A stretch of DNA of 64,000 nucleotides from Pegea sp. RAD2-039. Lineage: Eukaryota > Chordata > Thaliacea > Salpida > Salpidae. The notes beneath the pieces are model-generated. The model saw only the letters and a list, made by a program, of their open reading frames with translations. It ran no database searches and had not been told where the DNA came from. Position 1 is the first letter of the stretch, and each line of letters starts with the position of its first letter. The position numbers and the translations under genes were made by a program. Location of the stretch: assembly GCA_034620365.1 (NCBI GenBank), contig JAQGEQ010000079.1, forward strand, positions 1 to 64,000. Direction: 5' to 3'. Below, one piece after another: positions 1-12,399 of this stretch.

Positions 1-16
1 CGCCACCAAGCAGGAC
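1..16 (-). mobile_element. Head of a second SINE copy cut by the window edge
   Basis: The first 16 bases are the exact reverse complement of bases 142-157, which are the 5' head of the SINE that follows. This suggests a minus-strand SINE copy whose body lies outside the window, head to head with the plus-strand copy. A short hairpin (arms CTTACAG/CTGTAAG) sits just inside, at about 19-37. The alternative is a 16-bp terminal inverted repeat of a small fold-back element; the sequence to the left would decide. Confidence 0.35.
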
Positions 17-141
17 TTACAGGATATCTGTAAGAAATTCCTTGTGTTGCGTTCGTATATGATATAAAAAGAGCAGTTTTATTCTGTGAATTTCAGAATG
101 TTTTTGGGGGTTTTTTATTTACATCAGTGTGATAACTGAGT

Positions 142-345
142 GTCCTGCTTGGTGGCGAAGCGGTTACTACACCTAGCTACAAGGTACATCTAGCTAGGAA
201 GTACCGGGTTCGACCCCAGGTGGAGACATATAAAACTCCTGAGGAAAACCATAAAAAACTCCCGAGAATGTGTGTTAGTGAGATGTGCTCTCTTTAGGCA
301 CCCTCCTTCGCATTTATATATATAAAATAAAATAAAAAAAATAAA
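142..345 (+). mobile_element. tRNA-derived SINE with LINE-like 3' tail
   Basis: The head contains a pol III A box (TGGCGAAGCGG, 153-163) and a B box (GGTTCGACCCC, 207-217), the internal promoter of a tRNA gene. A short body with AT-rich spacers follows (about 220-269). From about 270 the sequence matches the 3' end of the LINE copies at 40.7 kb and 61.3 kb: a GTGC...GCAC stem-loop, then CCTCCTTCGCATTTAT and an A/T-rich simple tail. The shared tail implies mobilisation by that LINE's reverse transcriptase. I see no clear target-site duplication. Confidence 0.75.
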
Positions 346-2433
346 TCGCTGTTACAAATTTTATATCCTCCAAACTTAAATTTTATAGTCTTTACATTGA
401 TACTTTGCTTATACGAGTTTTGGCTTAATTATTTTGTAGAACCGATGCTTTTCAGTCAATATGAAGTCGTAATATGATTGGGGTGAAAGGAAGTTTTTAG
501 TTATATGATTATATCTAGCGGTAAATGGTCTAAAGTTATAACCTAAAGTATAAGTTCTCGGACAAAAAGACATTTACGTATATGTACTCTGAAAGATCAT
601 CTTTTATGGTGTTATTGGGGCTATTACGACAATGAAAAAAGATAAAGTCCTTATTAGTTGTAAGGTATTTCCAAATAACATTACTATGTGATATTGTTTA
701 AAAATATTTTTTTCTAAATCTGTAACAAAATGTATATCTTGAAAAATATTCTTTATTTCTTAGCATTTCAAAAAGTTAATCTATTATTTATCTATTTACA
801 ATGATCACCATTTGTTCTAGAATTTTTCTGACTTTATTTTACAAAAAATTGTTTGAGTTCTTTTGTTAAAATATGTTTTAACTTTTTATGATTAGTTAAT
901 TTCTTTATTTGTCGGTTTCACCTGTACTGTCACGTGATTTTTAGTGTTTGCTAGTCTGCTGTTTAAAAATTGAATTATTATTGAAAACTACTTTATAATT
1001 TTCCTATTGGCAACAGAAATTTATTTTTTGTTACTTGTTCAATGAATTGTTTATTTGTAAACATTGCGTACCTTGAAACTAAATCAAGTTGTTTTTATTT
1101 TTCAAGTGACTTTTTCAACTTTTGTTTATTTACAATTGAAACTTATTGTTTTAAACTGAAATTGATTTAAAATTTGGAAATTTTTTATGAAATACGTTAT
1201 TGTCATTGTTTAGTAGACTTATATGGTATAAGAAGTATCGTATAACTGATACGGCCTATCTAAAATCTTTTTAACTACTTGTTTTGCCTTTTTCATTTAT
1301 TAACTAAGAAATTTCAATTGGAGATTTTTATAAAAATGTTAAAGTTTCTGAAATTCTATTTTCTAAAAAAACATTTTAAATTAAATATTTATTATATTCT
1401 TTTAAAAAATTTTCCAGGTTCAAACAGTTTTTAGTTAATCACTATTTTTTTAAATAAAATAATTTTATCTTCTACTAACTTTAGAAGTTAAGATATATTT
1501 TGTTGATATTTGTTTTAAAATAATTAATATTTGTACAAACAATTTTTTTTTTCTGTTTTTGAATGCAATTTTATGTTTAAATGTAGTTTATATTTTTGAT
1601 AAAATTTCTTATTACTAAAAATGTTTTAATAATAAATATAAATAGTTTTTATTGTTTTTAAATTGTGGTTAAATTAACTGATTGAATTTAGCAGCAATTA
1701 AACAAGTTTTAGAGCATGTGTAGTTTGACTGATTACATTATTTTTTCATTGTTTTTTTTTTTAATTTCTTATTTTTTAATATTTGTTTGTTTTAAATATT
1801 TAATTATTCAAAGTATTTTCTAAGGTTTTTTAGTTTCGGTCAAAATTTTGTTTGATATATTAGTATATTCATGGTTAAGCTGGCTTTATCTTTTCTAATT
1901 CTGCTTATTAAAGTACAAATAATTGTTTTTAATGATTTATTGTCTTTGAAACTGATAGAAATGCTTTTAATGTAATTTGTTTTAGAGTTTAAAATTGTTT
2001 TTAGTTGATAAAAATATTTCATTTTATTAACATTTTAACACAAGCATAATCTGATATTTACAATTTTTTATGGAAATTACATAAGTCAGTTTATGTAAAA
2101 CAATATTTTGAATGTATTTTAAAACAAAATTAATAATTTTTTGACTTAAATTGTGCTTAAAATAAAGTCTTCTTTAATGATATTTAAAGATTGAATTTTT
2201 TAATGAGTCCTACTTTGTCAATCTTGCTTTTGATAATCTTTTAATGAGGTAGAAAGGCTAAAGATGAAAAATTTCAGCAACATTTTAATTTAATAGCTGG
2301 AAGCAAAAAGAACCAAGTTATAACTTGATTATAAACTTTTGTATTAGTCTTGTATAAACTTATTGATATAATCTAATTATTATCTCTTCATGATAACTGT
2401 AAGAACTAAATTATTCAAATTAGGTTAAACAAG
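346..2433. other. AT-rich intergenic / upstream region
   Basis: No convincing exon is visible on either strand. It is long A/T-rich sequence with homopolymer runs. One TCACGTGA palindrome lies at 930-937. The last part probably includes the promoter and 5' UTR of the RRM gene, and a possible acceptor (CAAATTAG) lies about ten bases before its ATG. Confidence 0.5.
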
Positions 2434-3789
2434 ATGGTAAAAATATTTGTTGGTCGTTTGTCTCCGTCAGTTGTAAAAGAGGACATTGAAGAAATTTTTA
2501 AGAAGTATGGAGAAGTAGTTGACTGCTGTGTACTTAGAAATTATGGTTTTGTGCACATGTCAAAAATTGATGAGGCACAAGCAGCAATCATGTAAGTTCT
2601 TTTGTTTACATCAACTAAATTTGTCTTCTTAATTTAATTCTTTATCAACATTTTCTAGTGGCCTGGACAAATATGAACTTAAAGGTAACTCAATTAATGT
2701 CGAGTTATCGACCACTAAGGTTCAAAAATCAACAAAAGTATTTGTTGGTAACCTACCTGAGAAAACCAGTCCATCAGCTGTGAGTCCACAACTTCTTTCC
2801 AGTTAAAATGAGTTTTCACTGTTTTCTGCAGATACATACAATGTTCATGCAATATGGGACAGTAATCGAATGTGAGGTGGTCAGAAACTTTGCTTTTGTC
2901 CACATGGGCAAGGATACTATGGCACGAAATGCAATTATGGCCCTGAACAACACAGAATTTGAAGGAAATAAGATTGTGGTCCAAATGTCTCGTAACAAAT
3001 CCAACAACATGGACCGGTCCAGAGGTTTTACAATACTTGATCTCAACCAAATCTATTATCTTCTGTATCAGGAGAATCTCCTTTGTATGATGGCTACCGA
3101 GGACCACCTAGAGGACGACCAAGTCCTCCAATGAGATCCTTTCTACACCCTCCTCCACATCCACGACGTTCAATGATGAGTCCAAGACATATGAGAAGAT
3201 CATATGAGATGAATTCACCTTACATGAGACCCTCAGCTGGAAGCAGGTAAGATTTATTTTTCGTCATCAACAAATCCATCAATGAAGTAGATAGTGATGA
3301 GCAAGCGGTCCTCCTTCTCTTTCTTCCATCTGTAACAGGCGCTACTATTATTTTAGAGGAAGTTTCTCTCGACCTCGTTTGCGTCCAGTCGCAGCTGATG
3401 GAAGCTTTCCTTGCGATTTAGGCAGTTCGTACCGTGACGAATTTATGGGCCATCATCGTAGCGAGGTTTTCGCACCTCCGCCTTATAGTCCATACATTCA
3501 CAACGATCGCGAACCACTGGCGCCTCCTAATGCATCCTACTCGAATAGCGCTTCAAATCGCTACTCCTATCATCTGCACGCAGATCACCAACCAGCGAAT
3601 CGTAACACTTCCGTTAATCGTCATCTTCCACCGCCACCTCCGGTTGGTTACCCAGAGCAACGCGCGTACCCTAACCACGGACATGCTGCTTACTACAGCC
3701 GACCGAGATACGCACTGCCACCTAGTGACCGCTTTTCTTCGCCCCCTGGTCCTACTTCATCTAGTGATCAGTTTCTTGCCGGTTATTAA
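2434..3789 (+). CDS. RBM4/RBM14 (lark)-like protein with two RRM domains
   Basis: Predicted RNA-binding protein, probably a regulator of splicing or translation by family analogy. Exons: 2434-2591, 2659-2779, 2832-3024, 3072-3246 and 3339-3789, giving 365 residues in continuous frame. RRM1 (residues 3-70) opens with KIFVGRL and has the RNP1-like NYGFVHM. RRM2 (about 79-155) has KVFVGNL and NFAFVHM. FVHM in both RRMs is typical of the lark/RBM4/RBM14 group. The remainder is rich in Arg, Pro, Tyr and Ser, like their low-complexity tails. I find no CCHC zinc knuckle, which RBM4 has after RRM2, so it is closer in layout to RBM14. The first four introns are 47-92 nt; the 47-nt one (3025-3071) is among the shortest in the window. 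The family call is firm; orthology within it is not. Confidence 0.85.
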
Positions 3790-4814
3790 TCACTTTAAAA
3801 AGTTTTCTAATTTCGATTTCCTTATTGCCTAAGTTGACTGATAAAAAAATTACTTCAGCTCAATTTCTTACACCTTGTAACTGATCTTCAAACAGCACTG
3901 AACAAAACTCTTGTTTCCTCTTCTCTTCTTTTCTTCTCGTTAGGTTTTCATCTCTTTTGTGACAGTTTGTAATGCTCTTGTCTGAAGGTATATCACATGT
4001 GAACGTCCAGGTGTTTTATTGAAGTCGTTTGCTTCGACTTAAATCGAGGTGCTTCAGAATTAAGCTTCGTGGCTTAATCGTTTATTCACTTGACAAAGAG
4101 TCTAATAAAATTAATTGAATGCGATCAACAAAAGATTGATGTACAAGTTAGAGGATAGTTTGAGACATAGTAACAAAAGTAGCGAGATACTTCTTCAAAT
4201 TCCTTTTGATTATTAATGAATCTTCTCATCGAAATCTTTTTTCTATAAATCAGCTTTCTGCAGATTTGTATCTCAGTTTTCTTTTGTGTTTTGTGTTGTT
4301 TATTCAACTATCTGCTTGCTTGTTGTCGAAAATTTATAGTTGTTTTTTTCTTCTCGTGAAAATTTAATGCTGAAGTAATATGCCAGTATCTATATTAGAT
4401 CATTTAGTATCAGTTTTGATTATCAAGCTAATTTGATATTGATTAAACGATTTCTTATCATTTGAACGAAGTTTTTTTTTCATTTAGTTCATAATATTTC
4501 AGCATCGATTTTGAACTGCTACCCAAATTTAACTTTTACAATAAATTTTATTTATCAGCTGATATTAAAGCTATCAAGATTAATGAAATTTTAAGGTGTC
4601 AACTCACTTCACTAATAATTAATTGAATGTTTTAGACGACGTGTCAGCTAGCCACACGTTGTTTATCAAAAGTTATTTTTTGTCAGTAATTGCTAATTTA
4701 AGAGAATACTAACTTCCACCACTAAACCCAATCAATCAAATTTTTTGTTAAATTTCTTCTAATTTTAACAACTGTCTCCAAAAAGACTCAGAGACATGAT
4801 GATTATGTCAAAAG
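3790..4814. other. 3' UTR and intergenic DNA after the RRM gene
   Basis: No exon recognised. The first few hundred bases are pyrimidine-rich and probably 3' UTR. A short open stretch on the minus strand near 4125-4307 has no protein-like character. Confidence 0.4.
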
Positions 4815-5403
4815 ATGTCAGATTTAGAAGTTTATCGAAAGCTATTTGCGCTTAATGATAGATCAGAATATTCAAATATATTAGTAGCAACAGCTGAAGA
4901 ACTAGCTTCAGAAAATCATCAAAAAAAGCATCTTCAAAGTAAGATTTATTTTTATCCAAGTTTCTGTGAGTTCATTTGCTTTTAATGTTTCTAATTTTTT
5001 TGAATAATTGCTACTTGTTAGATCAAAAAATAAATAATCTTTATAACTTCCAGTTACATTCATTTTGTATCCAGATACTCTTGAAAGCTATCGATGACGT
5101 CACGTGATCACCAAATTGCTATTGGTTCTAATGATCAGAACTTCATTTGAGGAACTATAACATAGGGCTATAAATGTTTAAATTGAAATGGTTAATAAGC
5201 TCAATAGTCTCAATCTATAGTGAGTTTTTAAGAAATTATTTTATTTAAGATTTTTATTTAACTTTTCAGTATTATCTGCAAAACAATCAAGCAGGGTTCC
5301 TTTAACCCAAGTTTCCCATTTGCTTGGACCGCCTACCACCTTTATTTCAATCATTTGCTGGACACATACGCTAATGATGTTAATATCATTTTGTTGCAAG
5401 TAG
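4815..5403 (+). CDS. Possible two-exon small protein, unrecognised
   Basis: An ATG at 4815 opens 41 codons (starting MSDLEVYRKLFALNDR) that read like a charged helical protein and end at a good donor (A|GTAAGA at 4939). A pyrimidine-rich acceptor at 5268-5269 leads to an exon that stays in frame (ILSAKQSSRVPLTQVSHLLG and onward) until TAG at 5401, giving about 85 residues. A second frame of this downstream exon is also open for about 50 codons and looks protein-like (SFPFAWTAYHLYFNHLL), so either the join or the frame may be wrong. I do not recognise the product, and the first exon could belong to a different gene model. Confidence 0.25.
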
Positions 5404-6274
5404 TTCCACCTTTGAAGGGTCCAAAGTAATTGTAGCTTTTTACAATCGTTTATGTACTATGATGTAAAAGCTTATACTTATTTAGATTAGACTCATTGAA
5501 AGTTCTATTATTTAAACCACATGAAACAGAATAACATAAAAAACATTAGTTTCTATTTTTTGAGTTAATTAAATTGAAGTTTGAGATAAACACAAAATCG
5601 GTTACGTTCACTTGAAATAGTTGAACACTTATAAAGTCTTAATTCTCATTTGTGTTGAAAATCAAACTTTTAATTTCTCAAATCCTATTCCAAAAAATAT
5701 CAAAAATTCCTTGAAAAGAAGTTTTGAAGAAAATTCAGTTTTAGTTGATAAGTTTTGAAGCTACAAAATCAAACTTAAAAAATCCTTAAACTTTTAACCA
5801 ACTTTATTATCAATTATTTATTATTATTATTTATTTATTTATTATTATTTATCAATTTGTTACAAAAGAAAGCTAGGGTTGTTCTAAAATAAAATTTTTA
5901 ATTAATTTTATTAAACAAAATTCAGACTCCAACTTTTCTATATATTTTACGCAAACAAACAACTTTTGCTTTTTAAGAACGATATGATGTATTTGTACAT
6001 TAAGCTTAAATATTTTCAATGTCTTTCGGTACAACAAGCTGACAAGCCAAGCATATATCAGAAAAATATGAAAAAAACTCGTTGAAAATATCTAAATATC
6101 TGTAAATAAATTATTTAATAAAAAGCGATAGCAAAACACTTGGAAGTAAATCTTCAAAAAATTTGATTTTTTTATTTCGTAAAAGAAAAAAGTTCAGAAA
6201 AAGTGAAAGTTTGTTGCCACTCTTATCTCATTAAATCAGCTGTTCTTTTATGATTCATAATTGTCAAAACTCTT
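5404..6274. other. Intergenic DNA, no gene seen
   Basis: A/T-rich sequence with a TTA/TTTA simple repeat around 5817-5860. It probably includes the 3' UTR of the minus-strand ZYG11-like gene at its right end. Nothing else is recognised. Confidence 0.4.
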
Positions 6275-9200
6275 CTACAAATAAAATAGAAGAGTTAGGC
6301 CACACGTAGTGAAAATAGACCAAACATACTTTGCAAGTATCACAGTATCAGGCAAAAAGTTATTCTCCAATCTGACTTGGCTGAGTATTTCAACGGCATC
6401 TTCTTCTTCTAGTATCCGACAATAACTATCTGAACATTTAATCTTCAAAACTTCATTCAACCAACAACATTTGTAGCTTACTATCAAAAGTTGTGAAATT
6501 ACAAAGTGCCCAAACTGCCCAGTAGCTTGCTTCTTGAACACCACAATGAATCAAACCCAAAATCGGACGAAAAGATCTTCAAAATTGCCAAACAAACATT
6601 ACAATAAATTAAACAAATTAGATTACAGCTAACCTGTAAGTTACATAACGATGTGTATCTAGCTTCCAAGATGAAACTGCAGCAAGTATTTTCATTCTTA
6701 CAAAGTCTCTTGAAGGATTAGAAATTGTCCAGGCATCTTCACCATCAGACAGAAGATGCGATAGGATTCCACAAGCGTGATAAACCAGCTCAATGTCTTC
6801 ATTTGCGCTCAAAGGTTCAGTCCAAAATCTGAAATAGTTTTTTATCAATTGAATCACTGCATCTTATGAAAAGAGCAAATGTGATTACTCACACAAAACG
6901 CTCAATGATTTTCTCTTTCATGAAATGAGGGCGCAAGGATTTCACTTCGGTGATGTTTCCCTGCATCAACAACTTATTTAGACAATTGATGATAAAAATT
7001 ATATAAATTTCAGCGAAAATAATCAAGAGTAAATTACCACAAGGCCAATCACTGATTTGTATAATTCGTAGTTGAAAGCGAACACAGAAAAACATTTCTG
7101 AAAAATAATTATTAAATTTAACAAAATTTCACCGATATAAAAAAACCTATCAAATTAACTGATTATAAATCATTACAAAGTTACTGAAAAAGAGAGAAGA
7201 AATCTAACCATCATCAACTCGACTCCACCAAGCTCTATAAAACGATGACTATTGCTGGGAGTTTCATCACTTACATTCCATAAAGTTCCCCAAGATAATG
7301 TCATTACTTCATCACACTGCAGACATATTATTAATCAATTGATTGTTTCTAGAAAGCCACAATAACTTTAGAAAGTTGGATGATTTATTTGAAGAATTAT
7401 CAACATTTTCATGGCTATAAACCAACCAATCGTCTGGCGAGTTTTTCTCGGATAACATGAATTACTGTTTCAACAAAATGAGTTTTTGATAATTGAATTT
7501 TTACTTGTTGGTCCGGTACACAAACTGCAAACATTTTGATGCAAAAATTATTGTATCACATCAACAAGTGAAAAAAGAGAAACAAACCAATCATATTACA
7601 GACTTGAATAGCAATCAAGCTGACATCTTTTGCTCTTCGGGGATCTTGTCTTACAACAGAAGGATCACAACTAAATCTCAATAAAACTCTTAAGATTCTG
7701 CTCAGTACATACTCAAAATCTGGACTCTGTAAAGTTTACAGTAATATTGATGATTAAACTTGCTGTAGAATATTTACATTTATAATTTGTAAACAAAAGA
7801 ACTGTAAAGCAAGCAGAGCAGTCCGGTAGAGTCGGTGACTTGGTGGAAAGAGCAACACACCCGGGTCTAGTGCTTTTGCTAAAATACGAACCATTTCACT
7901 GCAAAGTAAATAAAGTGATTAGAAGACATAGTGAAGCGGGTTTATTGAGATATTAAAAAAACAGATTTAATGATGACAAGTTATCAGGAAGTAAACCGTT
8001 TTTGAAAAGAATTAAAGATGAACGAGTCAGAGTGCATCATTCCATATATGGTTGTGCATAAGTTGCCCAAGATCGATTCATCATAAGGAAAACGATGAAC
8101 CGCATCAATGAGTATCTACATATATATAGTCGAGTTCAATCAATGAAGATATCTGATGTATTAATCTTACTTCAATAATTTGAATGTTATTTTCAGCAGT
8201 AGAATCATATTGATGATGATGTAGTTGTCTTGTGATGTAATTCAAATCAAACAAACAATTCGATTTTCGTTTCAAAGCTGACATTAACTGTGAAATACTA
8301 TAAGATCCAGAAACCTTTAGAAAGAATACTTTGATGTTAATGATCAGATTTTTAATCATCCTCGATTACCTCATTTGCAATCAGGTGGATCCCAGGATCA
8401 TCTGCTCCGTAACATCCGAGTAAACCAAGATAGTCAAGTTTGCGGTTTTCAAACGCAGACCAAAAATCACGATCATAACTAAAATCAAATCGAAGATATA
8501 TCTCAAAAAAGATTGTGCTCAGAAAGCAAAAGAGATCTCACAAGTTTGAGGTGGAGTTCCTGGTGAATTTGGTGTCCCCAATATTAGTAAATGAAATGTC
8601 TAAGGATGTTAGTTTGGGCAATTTAGCGACTATTTCATGGATACAAACTCTAGGCCTAAATTTTAAGTCGTCATGTCGAGATGCAGTTGATGACATGCTC
8701 AAATCTAAATGCCTGTTACAGAAGATGTTATTTGATTAGGTGGGATTGTTTGATGATTTATTTGTAGATGAAATTAGCTTCAAAATCGATTTATTAAAAA
8801 GATCAACGTAAAAGAACTCAACTGTAATTCTTTTAGCTGAAATATTTCTTGTAATTGTGGTTTTGACACAATTGTGTTATGTAAAATTAATGATGTAAGA
8901 GTTGTTTTCAAACTGGATATTCTTCAAAAATAAAAATAGCATAATCAATGTTCAACTTACAAGAAGTAATTCACGAGTTTGTAATATGCGATTACCTATA
9001 AAGCTGCAGCAATTCATTTGCTGGATTTCTCTGTAACCAAGCCTGTGGAAAAATAAATTTAGAAATGAAAATGATTTTCCATTTTACAGAAAACAAAATG
9101 TCTAAAAAATATTAAAGTAGATTTGAAAAACTTGCCGGGTTTAAGTCCGAGTTTTCTGGAAAACTTTGCAATGTCTGTAAAAATAAAATCAATTAAAATT

Positions 9201-10846
9201 TTATTTGTAAACTTTTTGTTAACAAACTACATCAGAAATTTGTGAATTTCAACAAAATAAATATTTTTTACAGAGTTCAACTTTATAGTTGTATTAAAAA
9301 CAATATTTTTGGATATCTTTGAAGAAGCTAACCTGAATCATGGCTTTGAATGATGAGGGTGAAGTTCTGTGATAGAATTGTGAAATTTCAAGAGTTTTCA
9401 GCAATGGTGGGTTGTTTTTATCAACCAACATTAGATAAGCACATTCAGTATTAATTAGTCGTAATACCTGAACCAATACCATCAAATTATTTTAAAATTA
9501 AAAAAAAAGGATAAAACAATTTTTCCAGCTAAACATCTCAATGTTTCACCTTCAAATTTGGATTGTTAGTCATTGACAAATGATGCATGGCTTCTACAGA
9601 ACAGCAATTACTTTCATTATTAGGTGTTCTCACTCTATCTAAATGGAAAGATTTCAGTTCTTTCGTACAAAGCTATTAAAAAACAAAATTTTTTTTTGCT
9701 ATTGAAATGAAAAATATAATTATTATAATGATGAGAAATATTAGAATATTTACAGAAAATAATTTCAAAATGTTTAATAAAAAAAATTATTTCTATTTTT
9801 TGTCTTATGCATTTTCCATTTTCAATCAAATAATAAACATTAAAAAATTTGAATAGTTGCAATTTTAATATAAAAGTGAAAATAAAAAGTAAACTAACAG
9901 AATTCAAGTTGATTCTTGGATTATTGTCTGTTATAACGCAGCTACTTAGCTCCAAATCATGAAGTGTATGCTATAAGTATCAAAATCATGTCTTACTCAA
10001 ACTGTTTCTGATACCAATTATTTATATGAAATAAAAACAAACTTGATTATGAAGAAAATTTTTGAGAACTTCAAATGTCATTTGTTGGTTTCTTATAAAA
10101 AGTTTCCAAATTCCACATTTAGATGAATCAGTGAAAGGTAATAATAATTCATCAATATAAGTTTTTTGAGGATACTCCCTTTTAAAAATTTATTTAAAAT
10201 TAATTCTTTATAACAACAAATATACTAAAGGTTGAAATAATTATTTTAGCAAATCATATATATGAAGCTATTTAAATATTAAGTTTAAAAAATTATCATT
10301 AAACATAATTTTCAAAACATAACAGACTTTATAATGTTTTAAAAATTGTAAACTAATAGAACTCTTTCACAAATTTATTTTTCTTTTAATGTCAATTAGT
10401 TTAAATTGACATACAATAGTAGTTTTAAAATGGACTCCACATATATTGGGTGTAAATAAGGAATTGATGATTTTAATATATTGATCTGCTTTCCAAAAAG
10501 TTGTTTCTGTAAATTATATAACATAATTAATAATTCAAACAGTGTAAGAAAATTTTCTCATATAAAATGTATATCTTCTTTTATTTTTAACATCATTATT
10601 AAGATATAATGAGAAATTTAAAAAATATTCTTATATTATTAAATAATGAATTTGAAAAAATAATATTTAACAATAGTTTAGAAAATTAAACCAAAACATT
10701 ATATATAAACTTACTCGTTCTACTATTGTAGAATTTAAGTTTAATATAATAGATTGATTTGCAAGATTTTGTAAAGATTTAATGTGGTTACTAAACCGTT
10801 CTGTTGGTAATTGTTGAAGACCTGTTTTATTATCTACCAAAACCAT
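6275..10846 (-). CDS. ZYG11/ZER1-family substrate receptor (LRR plus armadillo repeats)
   Basis: Predicted CUL2 E3-ligase adaptor; family members bind Gly N-degrons through the armadillo domain. Exons on the minus strand: 10846-10715, 10506-10415, 10178-10043, 9970-9899, 9672-9550, 9467-9333, 9174-9136, 9042-8996, 8921-8823, 8712-8542, 8479-8370, 8314-8171, 8115-7997, 7898-7778, 7726-7600, 7524-7427, 7316-7209, 7097-7038, 6960-6893, 6828-6634, 6576-6482 and 6429-6275, about 814 residues. The N-terminal part has LRR-like segments (LQHLDLS, LTSLDIS). The C-terminal armadillo part carries family landmarks: TLWNVSDETP, YHACGILSHLLSDG, YRSFRPILGL, SYWAVWAL and NSYCRILEEE. Oddities: the exon at 8479-8370 has one base too many at CCC 8460-8462 relative to the flanking phases, and the 9135-9043 intron has a GC donor. 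ZYG11B and ZER1 cannot be told apart here, and the last 15 or so codons are uncertain. Confidence 0.88.
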
Positions 10847-12255
10847 AACTATAGATCATATAAACTCATCTATAAAACTAAAAAAGACATAATTTTAATT
10901 TATTAGTAATTGTTTATCATATGTACCATATATTTCTCATGGTTTGATCATTCATTAGACATGAAAGTATTAAAATCAGAAATATAAATTGTTATAAAAA
11001 TGTTACCATACAAAAATAAAGCAAAAACATTTTTATAAAACATTTGTCAACCATTATATTTATCATTATAGCAATAAAACCTATAAAACAATATAAAGAT
11101 ATGTTTTATATCTATTTTCAAGGACTTTGGAATGCTTCTAAAAAAATTTAACTTAGAAATAGAATTATTATTTGAAATCATTTAAACTGAAGAATCCTTA
11201 AAAATTTAGCATTTTATAAAAAAAATACTAAATAAAATTTAAAAACTAAAACGTCAAACAATTGAAAAATTGAGAAAAAATATTGACTTATAACGTACGT
11301 AAAATAGTTAAACATTAAATTTAATAACATGTAATATAAAAAATATTACCTAATATTAAAAAAATCATATGATAATCAATTTATTTTACAGCTGGTTACC
11401 ATAACAAGCAAAAGAGCTGTCACTGAGATACTGGTAAAATATTATACTTAGTAAAATTTCAAAGCTCTTAGTGCAATAACAACAATATCAATAACAACGG
11501 AATTGAACTTCTGTTAAACCTATTTCGCCCTGTAAATACATCACAAAAGTACTAAAAAGAATTAGGATCTGACTTAATAAAATGTTCTAATATTCTACAA
11601 AAAATTTACAATAATTAACCTTTTGTTAATGCTATCTAAAAAATATACTAAAACCATGTTTTTAATAAAGGTAAGATACATACATATACATGTTACAAAG
11701 AATCGAATACTAGAGCTCACTAGAAAACCAAACCCATAATAGTCAAATGCTTCTCAAAAATCACATAAATTTGTGAATAAAGTATTACTGCTGTTTTGAT
11801 TCAATCATAAGCTGTTATGCTTTTATATATTCAAGTAACTTTTTATAAGTATCTTCTTAACTATTGATTAGATTCTACTAATGATTTAAGTCATTGCGTC
11901 AGACTTTAAGAGACTCAAGTGAAGAAACAACTTTTGTTACAATCCAACAAACTTGCAATTACTTTTTGATTGTTTAAAATGTTTAATGTATGATAATTTA
12001 AGTTACTAAGAAATCAACTTTATTAAATAAGGAAAGTTTAAATTGTGACAATTTGAGTAAAACTTGCCGATTTTTCTTAAAATATATTTTATTCCGAAAA
12101 AATTTGAACATCATTTTAATTTTTAAGAAGTAAACTAATTAAACAAGTAAAGTAAGGACTACTAAATGTTAACATTTTAGGTCAAATTATAGAATAACCA
12201 TTTTGTTCGAAAGTTAGTATGTACTTTGTAAGTTTTAATAGCTGTTAAATGCTGT
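10847..12255. other. Upstream/intergenic DNA of the ZYG11-like gene
   Basis: Very A/T-rich, with no exon-like stretch. It should contain the minus-strand promoter of the ZYG11-like gene, but no specific element stands out. Confidence 0.4.
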
Positions 12256-12375
12256 GTTGTCCATCTGTGTGGCGAAACGGTTACCACACCTGCCTACCAA
12301 GTGGAGGGTTCCGAGCTCGATCCCATGTATATCAGTGACAAGGAAAAGTCCATATAAAAAACTCGGGTAGAAGAG
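12256..12375 (+). mobile_element. Second, decayed tRNA-derived SINE copy
   Basis: Matches the SINE at 142 in the head (GTCC...TGTGGCGAAACGGTTACCACACC; A box TGGCGAAACGG at 12270-12280) and in the body motif CCATATAAAAAACTCGGG. Its B-box region (GGGTTCCGAGCTCGATCCC) carries an insertion and substitutions. The LINE-like tail is not visible; instead a copy of another repeat, in the opposite orientation, follows directly. Confidence 0.6.
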
Positions 12376-12399
12376 CCTTGTGAGTCTGGTAGGTTAACA

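Noticed and set aside
153-217. Functional tRNA gene at the A and B boxes
   Set aside because: The intervening sequence does not fold into a proper cloverleaf by eye, and the unit continues into a SINE body with a LINE-like tail.
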